Below, one piece after another: positions 47,809-56,607 of a DNA stretch of 64,000 bases (position 1 is its first letter; each line of letters begins with the position of its first letter). Origin of the DNA: Pigmentiphaga litoralis (GTDB lineage Bacteria > Pseudomonadota > Gammaproteobacteria > Burkholderiales > Burkholderiaceae_B). The stretch is from assembly GCF_013408655.1 (NCBI RefSeq), contig NZ_JACCBP010000001.1, positions 3,472,001 to 3,536,000 of the forward strand, read 5' to 3'. The translations under genes and the position numbers were made by a program. The notes beneath the pieces were generated by a model, which worked only from the letters and a program-made list of their open reading frames with translations, made no database searches and was not told the origin of the DNA.

Positions 47809-48585
47809 TCATCCCAGCCTGAATCCCGCGTCCAGCTGGATCAATTGCCCTGTCATTTTGATTGCATCGACGGCCAGCCAATGGATCGTCCGTGCCACGT
47901 CGTCCGGGGTAATCGTCTCGTTCAGCAAGGCACGCGCGGTATAGCGTGACCGACGCGCCGCCAGTTGTTCGGGCGGCAGGCTGCCCGTCAACCAGTCACT
48001 ATCCACCAGCCCCGGCAGGACCGCATTCACACGCACGTCGGGCGCCAGTGACCGGGCCAGCGACAGGGTCAGGGTGTTGAGCGCGCCTTTGGAAACGGCA
48101 TAGGCAATGGACGACCCGGTCCCCATGATGGACGCCATCGACGACACGTTCACCATGCTGGCGCCGGCATGGCCCCGCATCAGGGGCAGCAGTGCGCGCG
48201 ACATCTGGAACGCACCCACGACATTGACCGCATGAATCGCATGGAAGTCGTCGGCCGACAAGGCGTCCAGGTCTTTCGGATCGACCACCCCGGCCGACGT
48301 GCCCGCGTTGTTGACCAGGGTATGGACACGACCCCAATGCTGGCCGACTTCGTCCGCCAGCGCGCGGCACTGCACGTCGTCGGACACGTCTGCGCGGATC
48401 ACCAACACCTGCGCACCGTCTGCCCGGCACTGCGCCGCCACGGCGTCCGCGGCGTCACGCTTGCGGGCATAGTTGATGACAACATCATGACCCTGCCGCG
48501 CGAAGTGCAGCGCCGTAGCCGCGCCGATGCCGGTCGATGAACCGGTGATCACGCACACGCGGCGCGGCGTGTCCTTGTTGATCAT
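47809..48585 (-). CDS. SDR-family oxidoreductase
   Basis: The 258-residue short-chain dehydrogenase has the NAD(P)-binding TGSSTGIGAATAL, VNNAG, the catalytic Ser in VNVSSMAS and YxxxK in AYAVSKGALNTL. It is similar to 3-oxoacyl reductases of the FabG type. ATG overlaps the acyl ligase stop (ATGA). Pairing with an AMP-ligase suggests oxidation or reduction of a CoA-activated pathway intermediate. Confidence 0.88.
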   Translation of the reverse strand: MINKDTPRRVCVITGSSTGIGAATALHFARQGHDVVINYARKRDAADAVAAQCRADGAQVLVIRADVSDDVQCRALADEVGQHWGRVHTLVNNAGTSAGVVDPKDLDALSADDFHAIHAVNVVGAFQMSRALLPLMRGHAGASMVNVSSMASIMGTGSSIAYAVSKGALNTLTLSLARSLAPDVRVNAVLPGLVDSDWLTGSLPPEQLAARRSRYTARALLNETITPDDVARTIHWLAVDAIKMTGQLIQLDAGFRLG

Positions 48586-50168
48586 GCGCTGGCCTTGGCC
48601 CAATACGGCGCACGCAACGCTTTCTTGGACAGCTTGCCGAGTTCGGAGCGCGCCAGATCGTTGCGAAACTCCACGATCGACACCCGCTGCGTCTTGCCCA
48701 GTCTGGCGTTGACCCAGTCACGCAACGTTTCTCCATCGATGCGCGCACCGGGGCGCAACACCACCAGTGCCAGCGGCGTCTCGTCCCATTGCACGCTCGG
48801 CACGCCGATCACCGCGCAGTCCTGCACGTCCTCATGGCGGGCCAGCACCGCTTCAAGATCCGCGGCATAGATATTGTTGCCGCCCGAGATGATGACGTCC
48901 TTGCTGCGGTCCAGCAGCGTCACGAATCCGTCGGCATCGATATGCCCAATGTCGCCGGTGCGATGGAACATGCGCCCGTCTTCGTCGAACCAGCGGATCT
49001 CCGCCGTGGCATCGGGGCGCTGGTGATAGCCCGCCATCATGAACGGAGAACGGCCGACGATTTCGCCCACCACGGGGTCGGTGGTGTCCCTGGCATTGCC
49101 ATGAATGCGCTGGCCGGCTTCATCGATCAGAAGGATGTCCGTGTCGTGCACCGGCACCCCCACGGTACGCAGCTTGTCGGGATAGGCGCGGCCGTCCAGG
49201 AAGCACGACACGCCGCCTTCGGTCATTCCATAGACTTCAAGAAAGCGGCCCGGCCAACGATCCAGGATGTCGCGCTTGAGCCCCGGGTCCATCGGCGCGC
49301 CCGTGGACTGGCTCAATTCAAACGCCGACAGGTCGGACGTGGCGAAGTCCGGATGGGCCAGCAGCCGCTTGTACTGGATCGGCACCAGCATGGTGTGCGT
49401 GGCGTTCAGGCGGCTGGCCAGGGCAAGAAAGTGCGCCGCGTCGAACTTGCGCATCAGGATGCATTCCCCGCCATGGGCCAATGACCCGAGGAGCGGCGTC
49501 AGCGTCGTATTCGAATACATGGGCGTCGATAGCAGCGCCCGGCTGTGCGGCCCGAAACCGAAGCCATTGCGCTGCGCCTGGCGCTGGCGCATGCCATGCA
49601 GGTGCACGATGCCTTTGGGCGTGCCGGTCGTGCCCGAGCTGTAGATGATGTTGAAGGCATCGTCGGCCTGCGGAGCAGGCAGCGGCAGATCGTGCGTCGG
49701 CCGATCGCGCCAGGCCGCGTACTCGGCAGCCTGCGCGCCTTCGTCGCCGAACCTGACGGTGGTGCATCGCGTTGACGCCGCGCCAGGCGCACTCGTCAAC
49801 AGCAGGTCCCCTACGGCCGGATCCCCGAACAGCATTCGGGCATCGCAGTCCGCCAGCATCGTCGCCAGCGTGTCGGCGCTGGCCGACGCCGGCAGCGGCA
49901 CCACGCAGGCCCGCGCCGTCACGATGCCGAACAGGCACTCCACATACGCCAGCGACGGCGGGCCCAGCAAGGCGACGCGATCGCCGGGCTGCACGCCATT
50001 TGCAACGAGTGCGCGGGCCACGCTGCGCACCCGGTCGAACAGCGTCTGCCACGTCAACGTGTTGTCTTCCATCCTGAAAGCCACATTCGCCGGCATGGCT
50101 GCTGCATGAGCGGCAATCATCTCGATGAAAGGCTGGAAGCGGGCCGGATCGTTGCGGGTGTCATTCAT
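48582..50168 (-). CDS. AMP-dependent acyl/aryl-CoA ligase
   Basis: The 528-residue ANL enzyme adenylates a carboxylic acid and forms its CoA thioester. Visible motifs are IIYSSGTTGTPKGIVHLH (P-loop), VYGMTEGG, TGDIGHIDADGFVTLLDRSKDVIISGG and the C-terminal catalytic Lys segment LGKLSKKALR. Substrate unknown. It is the first gene of a two-gene unit under the IclR regulator 21 bases upstream on the same strand, so the three may be co-transcribed. Confidence 0.9.
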   Translation of the reverse strand: MNDTRNDPARFQPFIEMIAAHAAAMPANVAFRMEDNTLTWQTLFDRVRSVARALVANGVQPGDRVALLGPPSLAYVECLFGIVTARACVVPLPASASADTLATMLADCDARMLFGDPAVGDLLLTSAPGAASTRCTTVRFGDEGAQAAEYAAWRDRPTHDLPLPAPQADDAFNIIYSSGTTGTPKGIVHLHGMRQRQAQRNGFGFGPHSRALLSTPMYSNTTLTPLLGSLAHGGECILMRKFDAAHFLALASRLNATHTMLVPIQYKRLLAHPDFATSDLSAFELSQSTGAPMDPGLKRDILDRWPGRFLEVYGMTEGGVSCFLDGRAYPDKLRTVGVPVHDTDILLIDEAGQRIHGNARDTTDPVVGEIVGRSPFMMAGYHQRPDATAEIRWFDEDGRMFHRTGDIGHIDADGFVTLLDRSKDVIISGGNNIYAADLEAVLARHEDVQDCAVIGVPSVQWDETPLALVVLRPGARIDGETLRDWVNARLGKTQRVSIVEFRNDLARSELGKLSKKALRAPYWAKASA

Positions 50169-50189
50169 AAGATATTCCTGTGAGCAGGT

Positions 50190-50996
50190 TCAGATCGCGG
50201 ACCGTGCCGTGCCGGCCTGCATGGCCTGCAGGCGCGCGCCGATGTCGGCCGCCGTCGCCTGCAGGTCGTCAAGATGGCGGGTGATGGCTTGCGCCGGGGT
50301 CATGGTCGATGCGAAGTAGGTCATGCCGACCGCACAGGCGACGCCGTGCCGATCGAACACCGGCACCGCAAGCGTATTGGTCGCGGGCCAGAACCGCGTG
50401 TCGCGGGTCGCAAAGCCTTTGGCCCGCACGTCGTCCAGCACGTCCCGGATCGCCACGCCATCTTTGGCCAACGCATCTTCGTCACGGTCGGACGATGCCA
50501 GCGCGGTGATCAGCGCGTCCTGCTGTTCGACCGAACAGTGGGCCAGATAGGCGCGGCCGATCGCGCGGCTGGCCAGGCTCAAACACACATTGAGTGTCGA
50601 ATGCCGCAGCGCCAACGGTGACAGCGGAATGGTGCTGTATCGCACGACCATTGACAGTTCATCGAGCATCGCCACCGCCACCGGCCACTTGATGCGCCGG
50701 GTCAGTTCATCCATGCAGGGCGTGGCCGCCTCGACCACCAGCGGCTCGCTGTGATAGCCGTGGCTGAGCGCCAGCACACCCGACGTCAGGTAATAGGCGC
50801 CGTGTTGCGGGGCATGTTTGACCAGCCCACATTCTTCCAGCGTGCGCATCATCCGCATGATGGTCGCCTTGGGCAGGCGGGTCTGGCAATGCAGCATGTC
50901 GATGGTGGAGATCGATCGCTGGTTCAAGGTCCGCAACAGATCGATCGCGCGAACGACGGACCTGACGGCGGTGGTTTCGCATGATGTCGAGCGCAT
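50190..50996 (-). CDS. IclR-family transcriptional regulator 1
   Basis: The 268-residue regulator has an N-terminal winged HTH (SVVRAIDLLRTLNQRS...LPKATIMRMMRTLEECGLV) and the IclR effector domain (IKWPVAVAMLDELSMVVRYSTIPLSPLAL, then SLASRAIGRAYLAHC). It is a paralogue of the IclR gene at 60562-61347; the two share the IKWP and RYSTIP/CYSTIP segments. It is divergent from the amidohydrolase gene, and the palindrome at 51063-51077 lies in the shared spacer. Confidence 0.93.
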   Translation of the reverse strand: MRSTSCETTAVRSVVRAIDLLRTLNQRSISTIDMLHCQTRLPKATIMRMMRTLEECGLVKHAPQHGAYYLTSGVLALSHGYHSEPLVVEAATPCMDELTRRIKWPVAVAMLDELSMVVRYSTIPLSPLALRHSTLNVCLSLASRAIGRAYLAHCSVEQQDALITALASSDRDEDALAKDGVAIRDVLDDVRAKGFATRDTRFWPATNTLAVPVFDRHGVACAVGMTYFASTMTPAQAITRHLDDLQATAADIGARLQAMQAGTARSAI

Positions 50997-51062
50997 ACGG
51001 CGGTCTCCTTTTTTTCCAGTATAGGAACGCCCATCACGCGGCCTTTCTATCGTGCGACGCGT

Positions 51063-51077
51063 TTTCGCTCAGCGAAA
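51063..51077. promoter_or_regulatory. Palindromic operator candidate for IclR 1
   Basis: TTTCGCTCAGCGAAA is a perfect 15-base palindrome in the spacer between the IclR gene and the amidohydrolase gene. A near-copy, TTTCGTTGAGCGAAA, occurs at 54415-54429. Flanks are also shared: GTTTTCG before and CGAAATCCC after. IclR proteins bind palindromes of this size, so the regulator encoded next to it is the likely binder. Confidence 0.6.
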
Positions 51078-51169
51078 TCCCCCATCGCCGCTCGCGCAAT
51101 CCGGACGGCGCTCCGTAAGATCGCGGCTGGAACTTGACCACAGGACACTGCACGCATGGAGACGAACGC

Positions 51170-51997
51170 ATGACCCCGCCAGCACCCGCGCTGCGGATCA
51201 TCGACACGCACGCCCACGTCTTCAGCATGACGATGCCGCTGGCTGAAGGCGCATGGCACACGCCCGCTGCCGAAGCCGATCCGCCGCTGTTTCTGCGCAC
51301 GCTGGATGAACACGGCGTCGAGTCGGGCATCCTTGCCGGCGCAAGCATTTCGGGCACCAACAACGACTACCCCCTGGCAGCGTGCGATCGCTCGCCGCGC
51401 CTGCGGACCACGGTCATCGTTGCGCCCGATTGTCCGCTGGAGGTCCTCCAGGACATGGCGCGCCGCGGCGCTGTCGGTGTGCGCTTCCAGTTGCGCAACG
51501 TGGCGCGTGTGCCGGACTTTGCGTCAACGGAATACCGCGCCCTGCTGCGCCATATCGCCGACCTTGGCTGGCACGTGCAGTTGCATGACGACGCGCGCCG
51601 TCTTCCCGACTATCTGCCTGGACTGGAAGCGGCCGGCGTCAATGTCGTGGTCGATCATTTCGGTCGTCCGGACCTGGAGGACGGCATCGGCGGCGAAGGC
51701 TTCCAGCGCCTGCTGCGGTCCATTGCCGGCGGGCGCACCTGGGTCAAGCTGTCCTCGGCGTTTCGTCTTGGATCGGATGCCCTTGTCCTGCAAGCAGCCA
51801 GCACCCTGCTCGAACACGCGGGGCCCGAACGCCTGATGTGGGGCAGCGACTGGCCGTTTGCTGCCTTCGAAACACAAGTCACGTACACGCAAGTCCTGAA
51901 CGACCTGAGCACCTGGGTGCCGGATCCCGTCACCCGCCACCGCATTGCCTTCGATACGCCCAACCTTTTCTTCCGGCCCCGCCATGACCAAGACTGA
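51170..51997 (+). CDS. Amidohydrolase family protein (LigI-like) 1
   Basis: The 275-residue TIM-barrel hydrolase belongs to the amidohydrolase-2 family (2-pyrone-4,6-dicarboxylate lactonase type). Metal and catalytic residues are visible in IIDTHAHVF (HxH), QLHDDAR, VDHFGRPDL and WGSDWPFAAFE (Asp). Such enzymes hydrolyse lactones or decarboxylate. A start at 51170 is preceded by GGAG; a TTG at 51134 is possible. It overlaps the SnoaL-like gene by 14 bases. Confidence 0.88.
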   Translation: MTPPAPALRIIDTHAHVFSMTMPLAEGAWHTPAAEADPPLFLRTLDEHGVESGILAGASISGTNNDYPLAACDRSPRLRTTVIVAPDCPLEVLQDMARRGAVGVRFQLRNVARVPDFASTEYRALLRHIADLGWHVQLHDDARRLPDYLPGLEAAGVNVVVDHFGRPDLEDGIGGEGFQRLLRSIAGGRTWVKLSSAFRLGSDALVLQAASTLLEHAGPERLMWGSDWPFAAFETQVTYTQVLNDLSTWVPDPVTRHRIAFDTPNLFFRPRHDQD

Positions 51998-52424
51998 ACT
52001 GCTTTTGCTGCGCTATGAACTTGAAGTCCTGACCATCGACTTCTGGCACGAGGTCGACATTGCCGGCGGTGGCAAGGCCGCCAGCTACTATGTTGAGGAC
52101 GCCGTGTTTGCGTCGAGCGTGCGCGAATACCGGGGCCGCGCGGCCATCGAAGCGTTCTATGAACGGCGGCGCGACCGCGGCGCGCGGGTGTCGCTGCACG
52201 TGGTCCAGAACTTTCGCATCGAGCCCGATACCGACACCCGCGTGCGTTGCCAGTACATTCTGAATCTGTACGCTGCCGATGGCGTGCCGGTCCTGCCTTC
52301 GCGGCCGGCAATCATGCTGGCGCTGGTCGAAGAGCTTGTCGTCAAACAGGCGGATGGATCGTGGCGCTACGAATCGCGCCGCGTCTTTCCCCAGTTTCGC
52401 GATGAGACGCCGACCACGGGCTGA
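51984..52424 (+). CDS. SnoaL/NTF2-like protein
   Basis: The 146-residue protein has an NTF2-like pattern: LLLLRYELEVLTIDFWHEVDIAGGG, then FASSVREYRGRAAIEAFYERRRDRG and HVVQNFRIEPD. It may be an isomerase, a cyclase or an accessory subunit. It overlaps the amidohydrolase by 14 bases and is followed by the flavin reductase gene after 50 bases. Confidence 0.7.
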   Translation: MTKTELLLLRYELEVLTIDFWHEVDIAGGGKAASYYVEDAVFASSVREYRGRAAIEAFYERRRDRGARVSLHVVQNFRIEPDTDTRVRCQYILNLYAADGVPVLPSRPAIMLALVEELVVKQADGSWRYESRRVFPQFRDETPTTG

Positions 52425-52474
52425 CCCCTGCCGATACGGATTTCCCACCCCTGCCCTCGATCTTCCTGCCACCC

Positions 52475-53104
52475 ATGTTCATCGACCCCCTGACCTACCC
52501 CGGCTTCAAGCGCTCGATCTTCAATGCGATCGTGGCGCCCCGCCCGATTGGCTGGATCAGCACCATGGCCCTGGACGGCCGCGTCAACCTCGCGCCGTTC
52601 TCGCAATTCAACTTGGTGTCGACCGCGCCGCCCGTGGTCATGTTCGCGTGCAACACCCCAGAAGATCGCGAACAGAAAGACACCATCGCCAACGTGATCG
52701 CGATCGGCGAGTTCGTCGTGAACCTGGTGTCGTGGGACTTGCGCGAGGCCATGAACCTGACCTCGATGCCGCTGCCCCATGGCACCGATGAATTCGAGCA
52801 TGCCGCGCTTGAAAAGGCAGCTTCCACGCATGTCAGGCCGCCCAGGGTGGCCGCATCGCCGGCCAGCCTGGAATGCCGGATGATCCAGCGGGTGGACATC
52901 GCACCCGACTACCCGGGCGAGACGCCAAGCACCGTCATTTTCGGCCGCGTGGTCGGTCTGCATTTGCGCGAAGACTGTGTGGATGCAGATGGCCGCTTCG
53001 ATACCGTCAAGGCGCGCCCGCTGACCCGGCTGGGCGGTTTCCAGTACGCCACGGTGGGCGACATTGTCGAGATGCGTGCCCCCTTCGTGCGTGCCGGCGG
53101 CTGA
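52475..53104 (+). CDS. Flavin reductase family protein (DIM6/NTAB-like)
   Basis: The 209-residue FMN-binding split-barrel protein has APRPIGWISTMALDGRVNLAPFSQFN and VMFACNTPEDREQKDTIANVIAIGEFVVNLV, the flavin-reductase-like domain signature. Family members supply reduced flavin to monooxygenases or act directly. No monooxygenase is adjacent. A strong terminator follows at 53131-53157. Confidence 0.85.
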   Translation: MFIDPLTYPGFKRSIFNAIVAPRPIGWISTMALDGRVNLAPFSQFNLVSTAPPVVMFACNTPEDREQKDTIANVIAIGEFVVNLVSWDLREAMNLTSMPLPHGTDEFEHAALEKAASTHVRPPRVAASPASLECRMIQRVDIAPDYPGETPSTVIFGRVVGLHLREDCVDADGRFDTVKARPLTRLGGFQYATVGDIVEMRAPFVRAGG

Positions 53105-53130
53105 CGTTTCGCCGCCTTGCCCTGCACCGA

Positions 53131-53157
53131 AAAGCCCCACGCCGTGGGGCTTTTTTT
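53131..53157 (+). terminator. Rho-independent terminator after the flavin reductase gene
   Basis: AAAGCCCCAC (53131-53140) and GTGGGGCTTT (53144-53153) are perfect inverted repeats around the loop GCC, followed by TTTTTTT. It ends the amidohydrolase-SnoaL-flavin reductase transcript before the porin gene. Confidence 0.92.
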
Positions 53158-53294
53158 CGTCTGCAGCAACAGAACATTCCGGCACTCGGAAAGCGCAAAA
53201 CGATCCGTTGCGCCGTGTGCGCCGCCCTCCTAGACTCCGCTCGCCTTCACAAAGAAGCCACGACCACAAGAAGTCACGAACGAGAGGAGACACG

Positions 53295-54398
53295 ATGACT
53301 CAGCACACCGCCCGCACCCGGTGGGGCCTGCTTGCCACGGCTGCGATGCTGGTGGCGCCGGCCGCCCAGGCACAGACCGCACCGTCGACCGCCAGCCTGA
53401 CCCTGTACGGCGTCGCCGACGCCTGCCTTGCCCTGCACAACGGCAATGCGGGTTCGAATTTCCAGGTCAATGGCGGAGGCTGCAGTTTCGGCTCACGCTT
53501 TGGCTTGCGCGGAAGCGAAGATCTGGGCGACGGCTACAAGGCCTACTTCCAGCTTGAAAGCGGGTTCGGGATCGACACGGGCGTGCTGGCGCAGAACGGC
53601 CGCCTGTTCGGTCGCAAGGCCATCGTCGGCCTGAGCGGCAAATTCGGCGCGATCGAAGCCGGCCGCGCGTACGCACCCGCCTTCGATCTGCTGACCGCCA
53701 TCGACCCCATGCGGCTGGGCATCGGCTCGGTCATCGCCACGCTGTGGTCCGGCTCGCCCGGCACGGCCGGTGGCCGGACCGACAACACCATCAGCTACCA
53801 AAGCCCCACCTACGCCGGCTTCAACGCACGGGTGCTTTTTGCGCCCGGCGAACAGGTCGCCCCACTGCCTTCCCGCGGGGGTGACACCAAGGGCCTGGGC
53901 GTCACCTATCGCAGTGAAAAACTGCTGGCGGGCATGACCTACGCCAAGGTGGGCAACGCCGCCGACACCGGCGACGACCGCGCCACCACGATTGCCGCGC
54001 GCTACGACTTCGGCACGTTCTCGCTTGCGGCTTCGGGCCAGTTCGGCGGATGGGAAGGCACCCGCAGCGCCGCCGCACCCGCCAGCGCATCGAGCATCTG
54101 GAGCCGGCGGTTCAACAGCTACATGGTCGGCGGCACCGTCAACCTGGGCGCCGATACCGTGTCGGGGTCCTACAAGCGGTATGACGACCGGACGGTATCC
54201 AACTTTGACGCCGACATCTGGAGCGTTGTCTATCGGCACACCTTGTCCAAACGCACCACGCTGTACGGCGGCCTGACCCGCCTCAAGAACCGGCATGCAT
54301 CGAACTACGGCGCGTCGGACGGCGGCGGCGCCTACACCGGCGTGGCGCTCAATGGCGCGTCGCGTGTCATCGACCTGGGCATCACGCATTTCTTCTGA
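53295..54398 (+). CDS. Gram-negative porin (OmpC-like)
   Basis: The 367-residue protein has a signal peptide (to about residue 26, APAAQAQT), and then SLTLYGVADACLALHNG, the standard start of betaproteobacterial porins. GSRFGLRGSEDLGDGYKAYFQLESGFGIDTG and the C-terminal aromatic residue, VIDLGITHFF, are as in 16-strand trimeric porins. GGAGG precedes the ATG. It lies between two transcripts of the catabolic cluster, so it may admit the substrate. Confidence 0.92.
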   Translation: MTQHTARTRWGLLATAAMLVAPAAQAQTAPSTASLTLYGVADACLALHNGNAGSNFQVNGGGCSFGSRFGLRGSEDLGDGYKAYFQLESGFGIDTGVLAQNGRLFGRKAIVGLSGKFGAIEAGRAYAPAFDLLTAIDPMRLGIGSVIATLWSGSPGTAGGRTDNTISYQSPTYAGFNARVLFAPGEQVAPLPSRGGDTKGLGVTYRSEKLLAGMTYAKVGNAADTGDDRATTIAARYDFGTFSLAASGQFGGWEGTRSAAAPASASSIWSRRFNSYMVGGTVNLGADTVSGSYKRYDDRTVSNFDADIWSVVYRHTLSKRTTLYGGLTRLKNRHASNYGASDGGGAYTGVALNGASRVIDLGITHFF

Positions 54399-54414
54399 TC
54401 GGGCACGACCGGGT

Positions 54415-54429
54415 TTTCGTTGAGCGAAA
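54415..54429. promoter_or_regulatory. Second IclR-type operator candidate
   Basis: TTTCGTTGAGCGAAA differs from the perfect palindrome at 51063-51077 at only two central positions. The extended form GGGTTTTCG-n5-CGAAATCCC is nearly symmetric. It lies 86 bases upstream of the first Bug-type receptor gene (54515). Confidence 0.6.
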
Positions 54430-54514
54430 TCCCGCGTCGCGTCGCGCACGAATGCTTCGATCGCTCATTACCATCGAATCAACAAACCAAGAACAAGACT
54501 AGGAGACAAGGCGC

Positions 54515-55531
54515 ATGACCCTTGATCGCACAGACAATCCCGGCCGGCGCAAAGCGCTGCAGTGGCTCGCGGCAGGCGCGGCGGCAGGCGCTGGCGGACT
54601 GTTCCCTGCCGGCGCGCGCGCGGCCGCATCGGCCTGGCCGACGCAGCGTGTCAGGCTGGTTGTCCCCTTTGCCGCTGGCGGATCCACCGACGCGCTGGCG
54701 CGCCTGCTGGCGCAGAAACTGCACGACACCTTCGGCCAGCCGTTCATTGTCGAAAACCGGGGCGGCGCCAACGGCAACCTGGGGGCCACCGCCGTCACGA
54801 CCGCCGCGCCGGACGGCTACACCCTGTTCTTTTCGACGACCGGTCCGTTGTCGATCAACAAGCTGCTGTATCGCACCACGCCCTTCGACCCGCTGACCGA
54901 CTTCACGCCGATTTCGTTGCTGGCCGACGTGCCGCTGCTGCTGGCGGCGCACCCGTCGTTTCCGCCTAATGACGTGAAGCAATTGCTCGATTACTTGCGC
55001 GCGAATCCGGGCAAGGTGGCCTACTCGACCGGTGGCAATGGATCGATGGGGCATCTGGCTGCCATGCTCTTGCAACGGGCCACCGGCACGTCGCTGGTAC
55101 ACGTTCCCTACAAGGGATCGGCGGGCGCACTCAATGACCTGCTGGCCGGGGTTGTGAATCTCAGCTTCGATCTGGTCCCGACCTACCTTCAGCACATCAC
55201 GGCCGGCAAGCTCAAGCCCCTGGCGGTGCTGGGCCCGCAGCGCTCGTCCAGCCTGCCCAATGTGCCGACGCTCAAGGAACTGGGCATCGATGTCAACGCA
55301 ACCGGGTGGTACGGCCTGGCCGGGCCCAAGGGCCTGCCCGCCGACATCGTGCAGAAGGTCAATGCGGCCACCAACGCGTTCCTGGCCAGCCCCGAAGGCC
55401 GCAAGCAGCTGGACGTCTACGCCATGCGCGCCATCGGCGGCACGCCCGACGCCTTGAAGACACTGATGCGCACCGAAACGGACAAATGGCGTCCGATCGT
55501 CGAGCCCATTGCCGCCACCATCATGGAATGA
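54515..55531 (+). CDS. Bug-family tripartite tricarboxylate-type receptor 1
   Basis: The 338-residue periplasmic binding protein has a twin-arginine-like leader (RRKALQWLAAGAAAG), then WPTQRVRLVVPFAAGGSTDALARLLAQKL, the Bug signature. GGANGNLGATAV and VPYKGSAGALNDLLAGVV are ligand-loop motifs. Bug proteins bind carboxylates, amides and aromatic acids. No TctA/TctB membrane genes are in the window. The stop overlaps the next start (ATGA). Confidence 0.93.
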   Translation: MTLDRTDNPGRRKALQWLAAGAAAGAGGLFPAGARAAASAWPTQRVRLVVPFAAGGSTDALARLLAQKLHDTFGQPFIVENRGGANGNLGATAVTTAAPDGYTLFFSTTGPLSINKLLYRTTPFDPLTDFTPISLLADVPLLLAAHPSFPPNDVKQLLDYLRANPGKVAYSTGGNGSMGHLAAMLLQRATGTSLVHVPYKGSAGALNDLLAGVVNLSFDLVPTYLQHITAGKLKPLAVLGPQRSSSLPNVPTLKELGIDVNATGWYGLAGPKGLPADIVQKVNAATNAFLASPEGRKQLDVYAMRAIGGTPDALKTLMRTETDKWRPIVEPIAATIME

Positions 55532-56607
55532 AGACGCCCATGCAGACCCCTCCTTTGCACCCCGTTCCCGGCCGCCGTGAGGTCCTGGGCCTGGGCGCCG
55601 TCCTGGGCCTAGGCACGCTGTTCAGTGGGTGCGCCGTGCCTGCCACGGCCGACCCGTCCTCGGCGGGTGCGGCCGCCGATCCGGCGCCACTGAAAGTCTT
55701 TGGCAATCTCGACACGCTGGAATTTGCGCCGGTGCTGCTTGCTGGCGCGACGCGCGAAGCCGGCCGGATCGAGATCGCGCAGGGTGGCATCCTGAGCCTG
55801 TTCGACAAGCAAGGCGACCTGCCCAACCTCAAGGCGACAGGACGTTCCCATGTCGCCACCAACTCCGAAACGCAAGGCTTGCGGTATTCCATCGAGAACC
55901 CCGACCTGCGCATCATTTTCACGATTTCGGAAGGCGTCTACCGCATCATCGCGCGCCGGTCGGCCGGCATCGCGTCGCTGGCGGACCTGCGCGGCAAACG
56001 CATCGGCACCATGCCCAGGACGTCGTCGGCGTACTACCTGCACCGCATGCTGAACAGCGTGGGCGTCAATGACAACGAGGTGCGCATCGAGCCCTTCGTC
56101 TCGGGCACCGCCCGCCCGCTGGCGATGATGAAGGATGCCTTGCTCAGTGGCCAGATCGACGCGGTCACCATCTGGGAACCCGAAATGCAGCGCTGCGCCG
56201 ACGCATTGGGCGCCAACGCCGTCTCTTTCTTCGATGCGGCCGCCTATCGCGAGCAGTTCAGTCTGTACAGCACGCGCGGCAATCTGGCCGATCCCGTCCT
56301 GCGTCCCAAGATCGTGTCGCTGGTACGGTCCCTGATGATTGCGTCGGAGCAGATCCGGCGCGATCCCGGCGAGGCGATCAAGCTGGTGGCGCAAGCTGCC
56401 CGCCTTGATCTGCCGTCCGTCGAACGGGCCTGGCCGCACAACACCTATCCAGGCACCTTGCTGTCGAACCTGCTCGACACGATGGTCGATGAAGAGGTGT
56501 GGGTGGCGAAGGAAACCGGCCGCGCACCGCGCACGCACGCGCAACTGGCGCCCCTGATCGATGCGTCGGTATTGCACGAGGTGCTTCAGCAGGTGCTGCC
56601 ATCATGA
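55528..56607 (+). CDS. SsuA/THI5-like substrate-binding lipoprotein
   Basis: The 359-residue protein has RREVLGLGAVLGLGTLFSGC, a twin-arginine-like start followed by a lipobox cysteine (about residue 34). The body resembles NMT1/SsuA-type receptors (LKVFGNLDTLEFAPVLLAG, then DLRGKRIGTMPRTSSAYYLHRML). No partner ATPase or permease is present. It is overlapped at both ends by Bug genes, so all are translated as one unit. Confidence 0.82.
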   Translation: MKTPMQTPPLHPVPGRREVLGLGAVLGLGTLFSGCAVPATADPSSAGAAADPAPLKVFGNLDTLEFAPVLLAGATREAGRIEIAQGGILSLFDKQGDLPNLKATGRSHVATNSETQGLRYSIENPDLRIIFTISEGVYRIIARRSAGIASLADLRGKRIGTMPRTSSAYYLHRMLNSVGVNDNEVRIEPFVSGTARPLAMMKDALLSGQIDAVTIWEPEMQRCADALGANAVSFFDAAAYREQFSLYSTRGNLADPVLRPKIVSLVRSLMIASEQIRRDPGEAIKLVAQAARLDLPSVERAWPHNTYPGTLLSNLLDTMVDEEVWVAKETGRAPRTHAQLAPLIDASVLHEVLQQVLPS

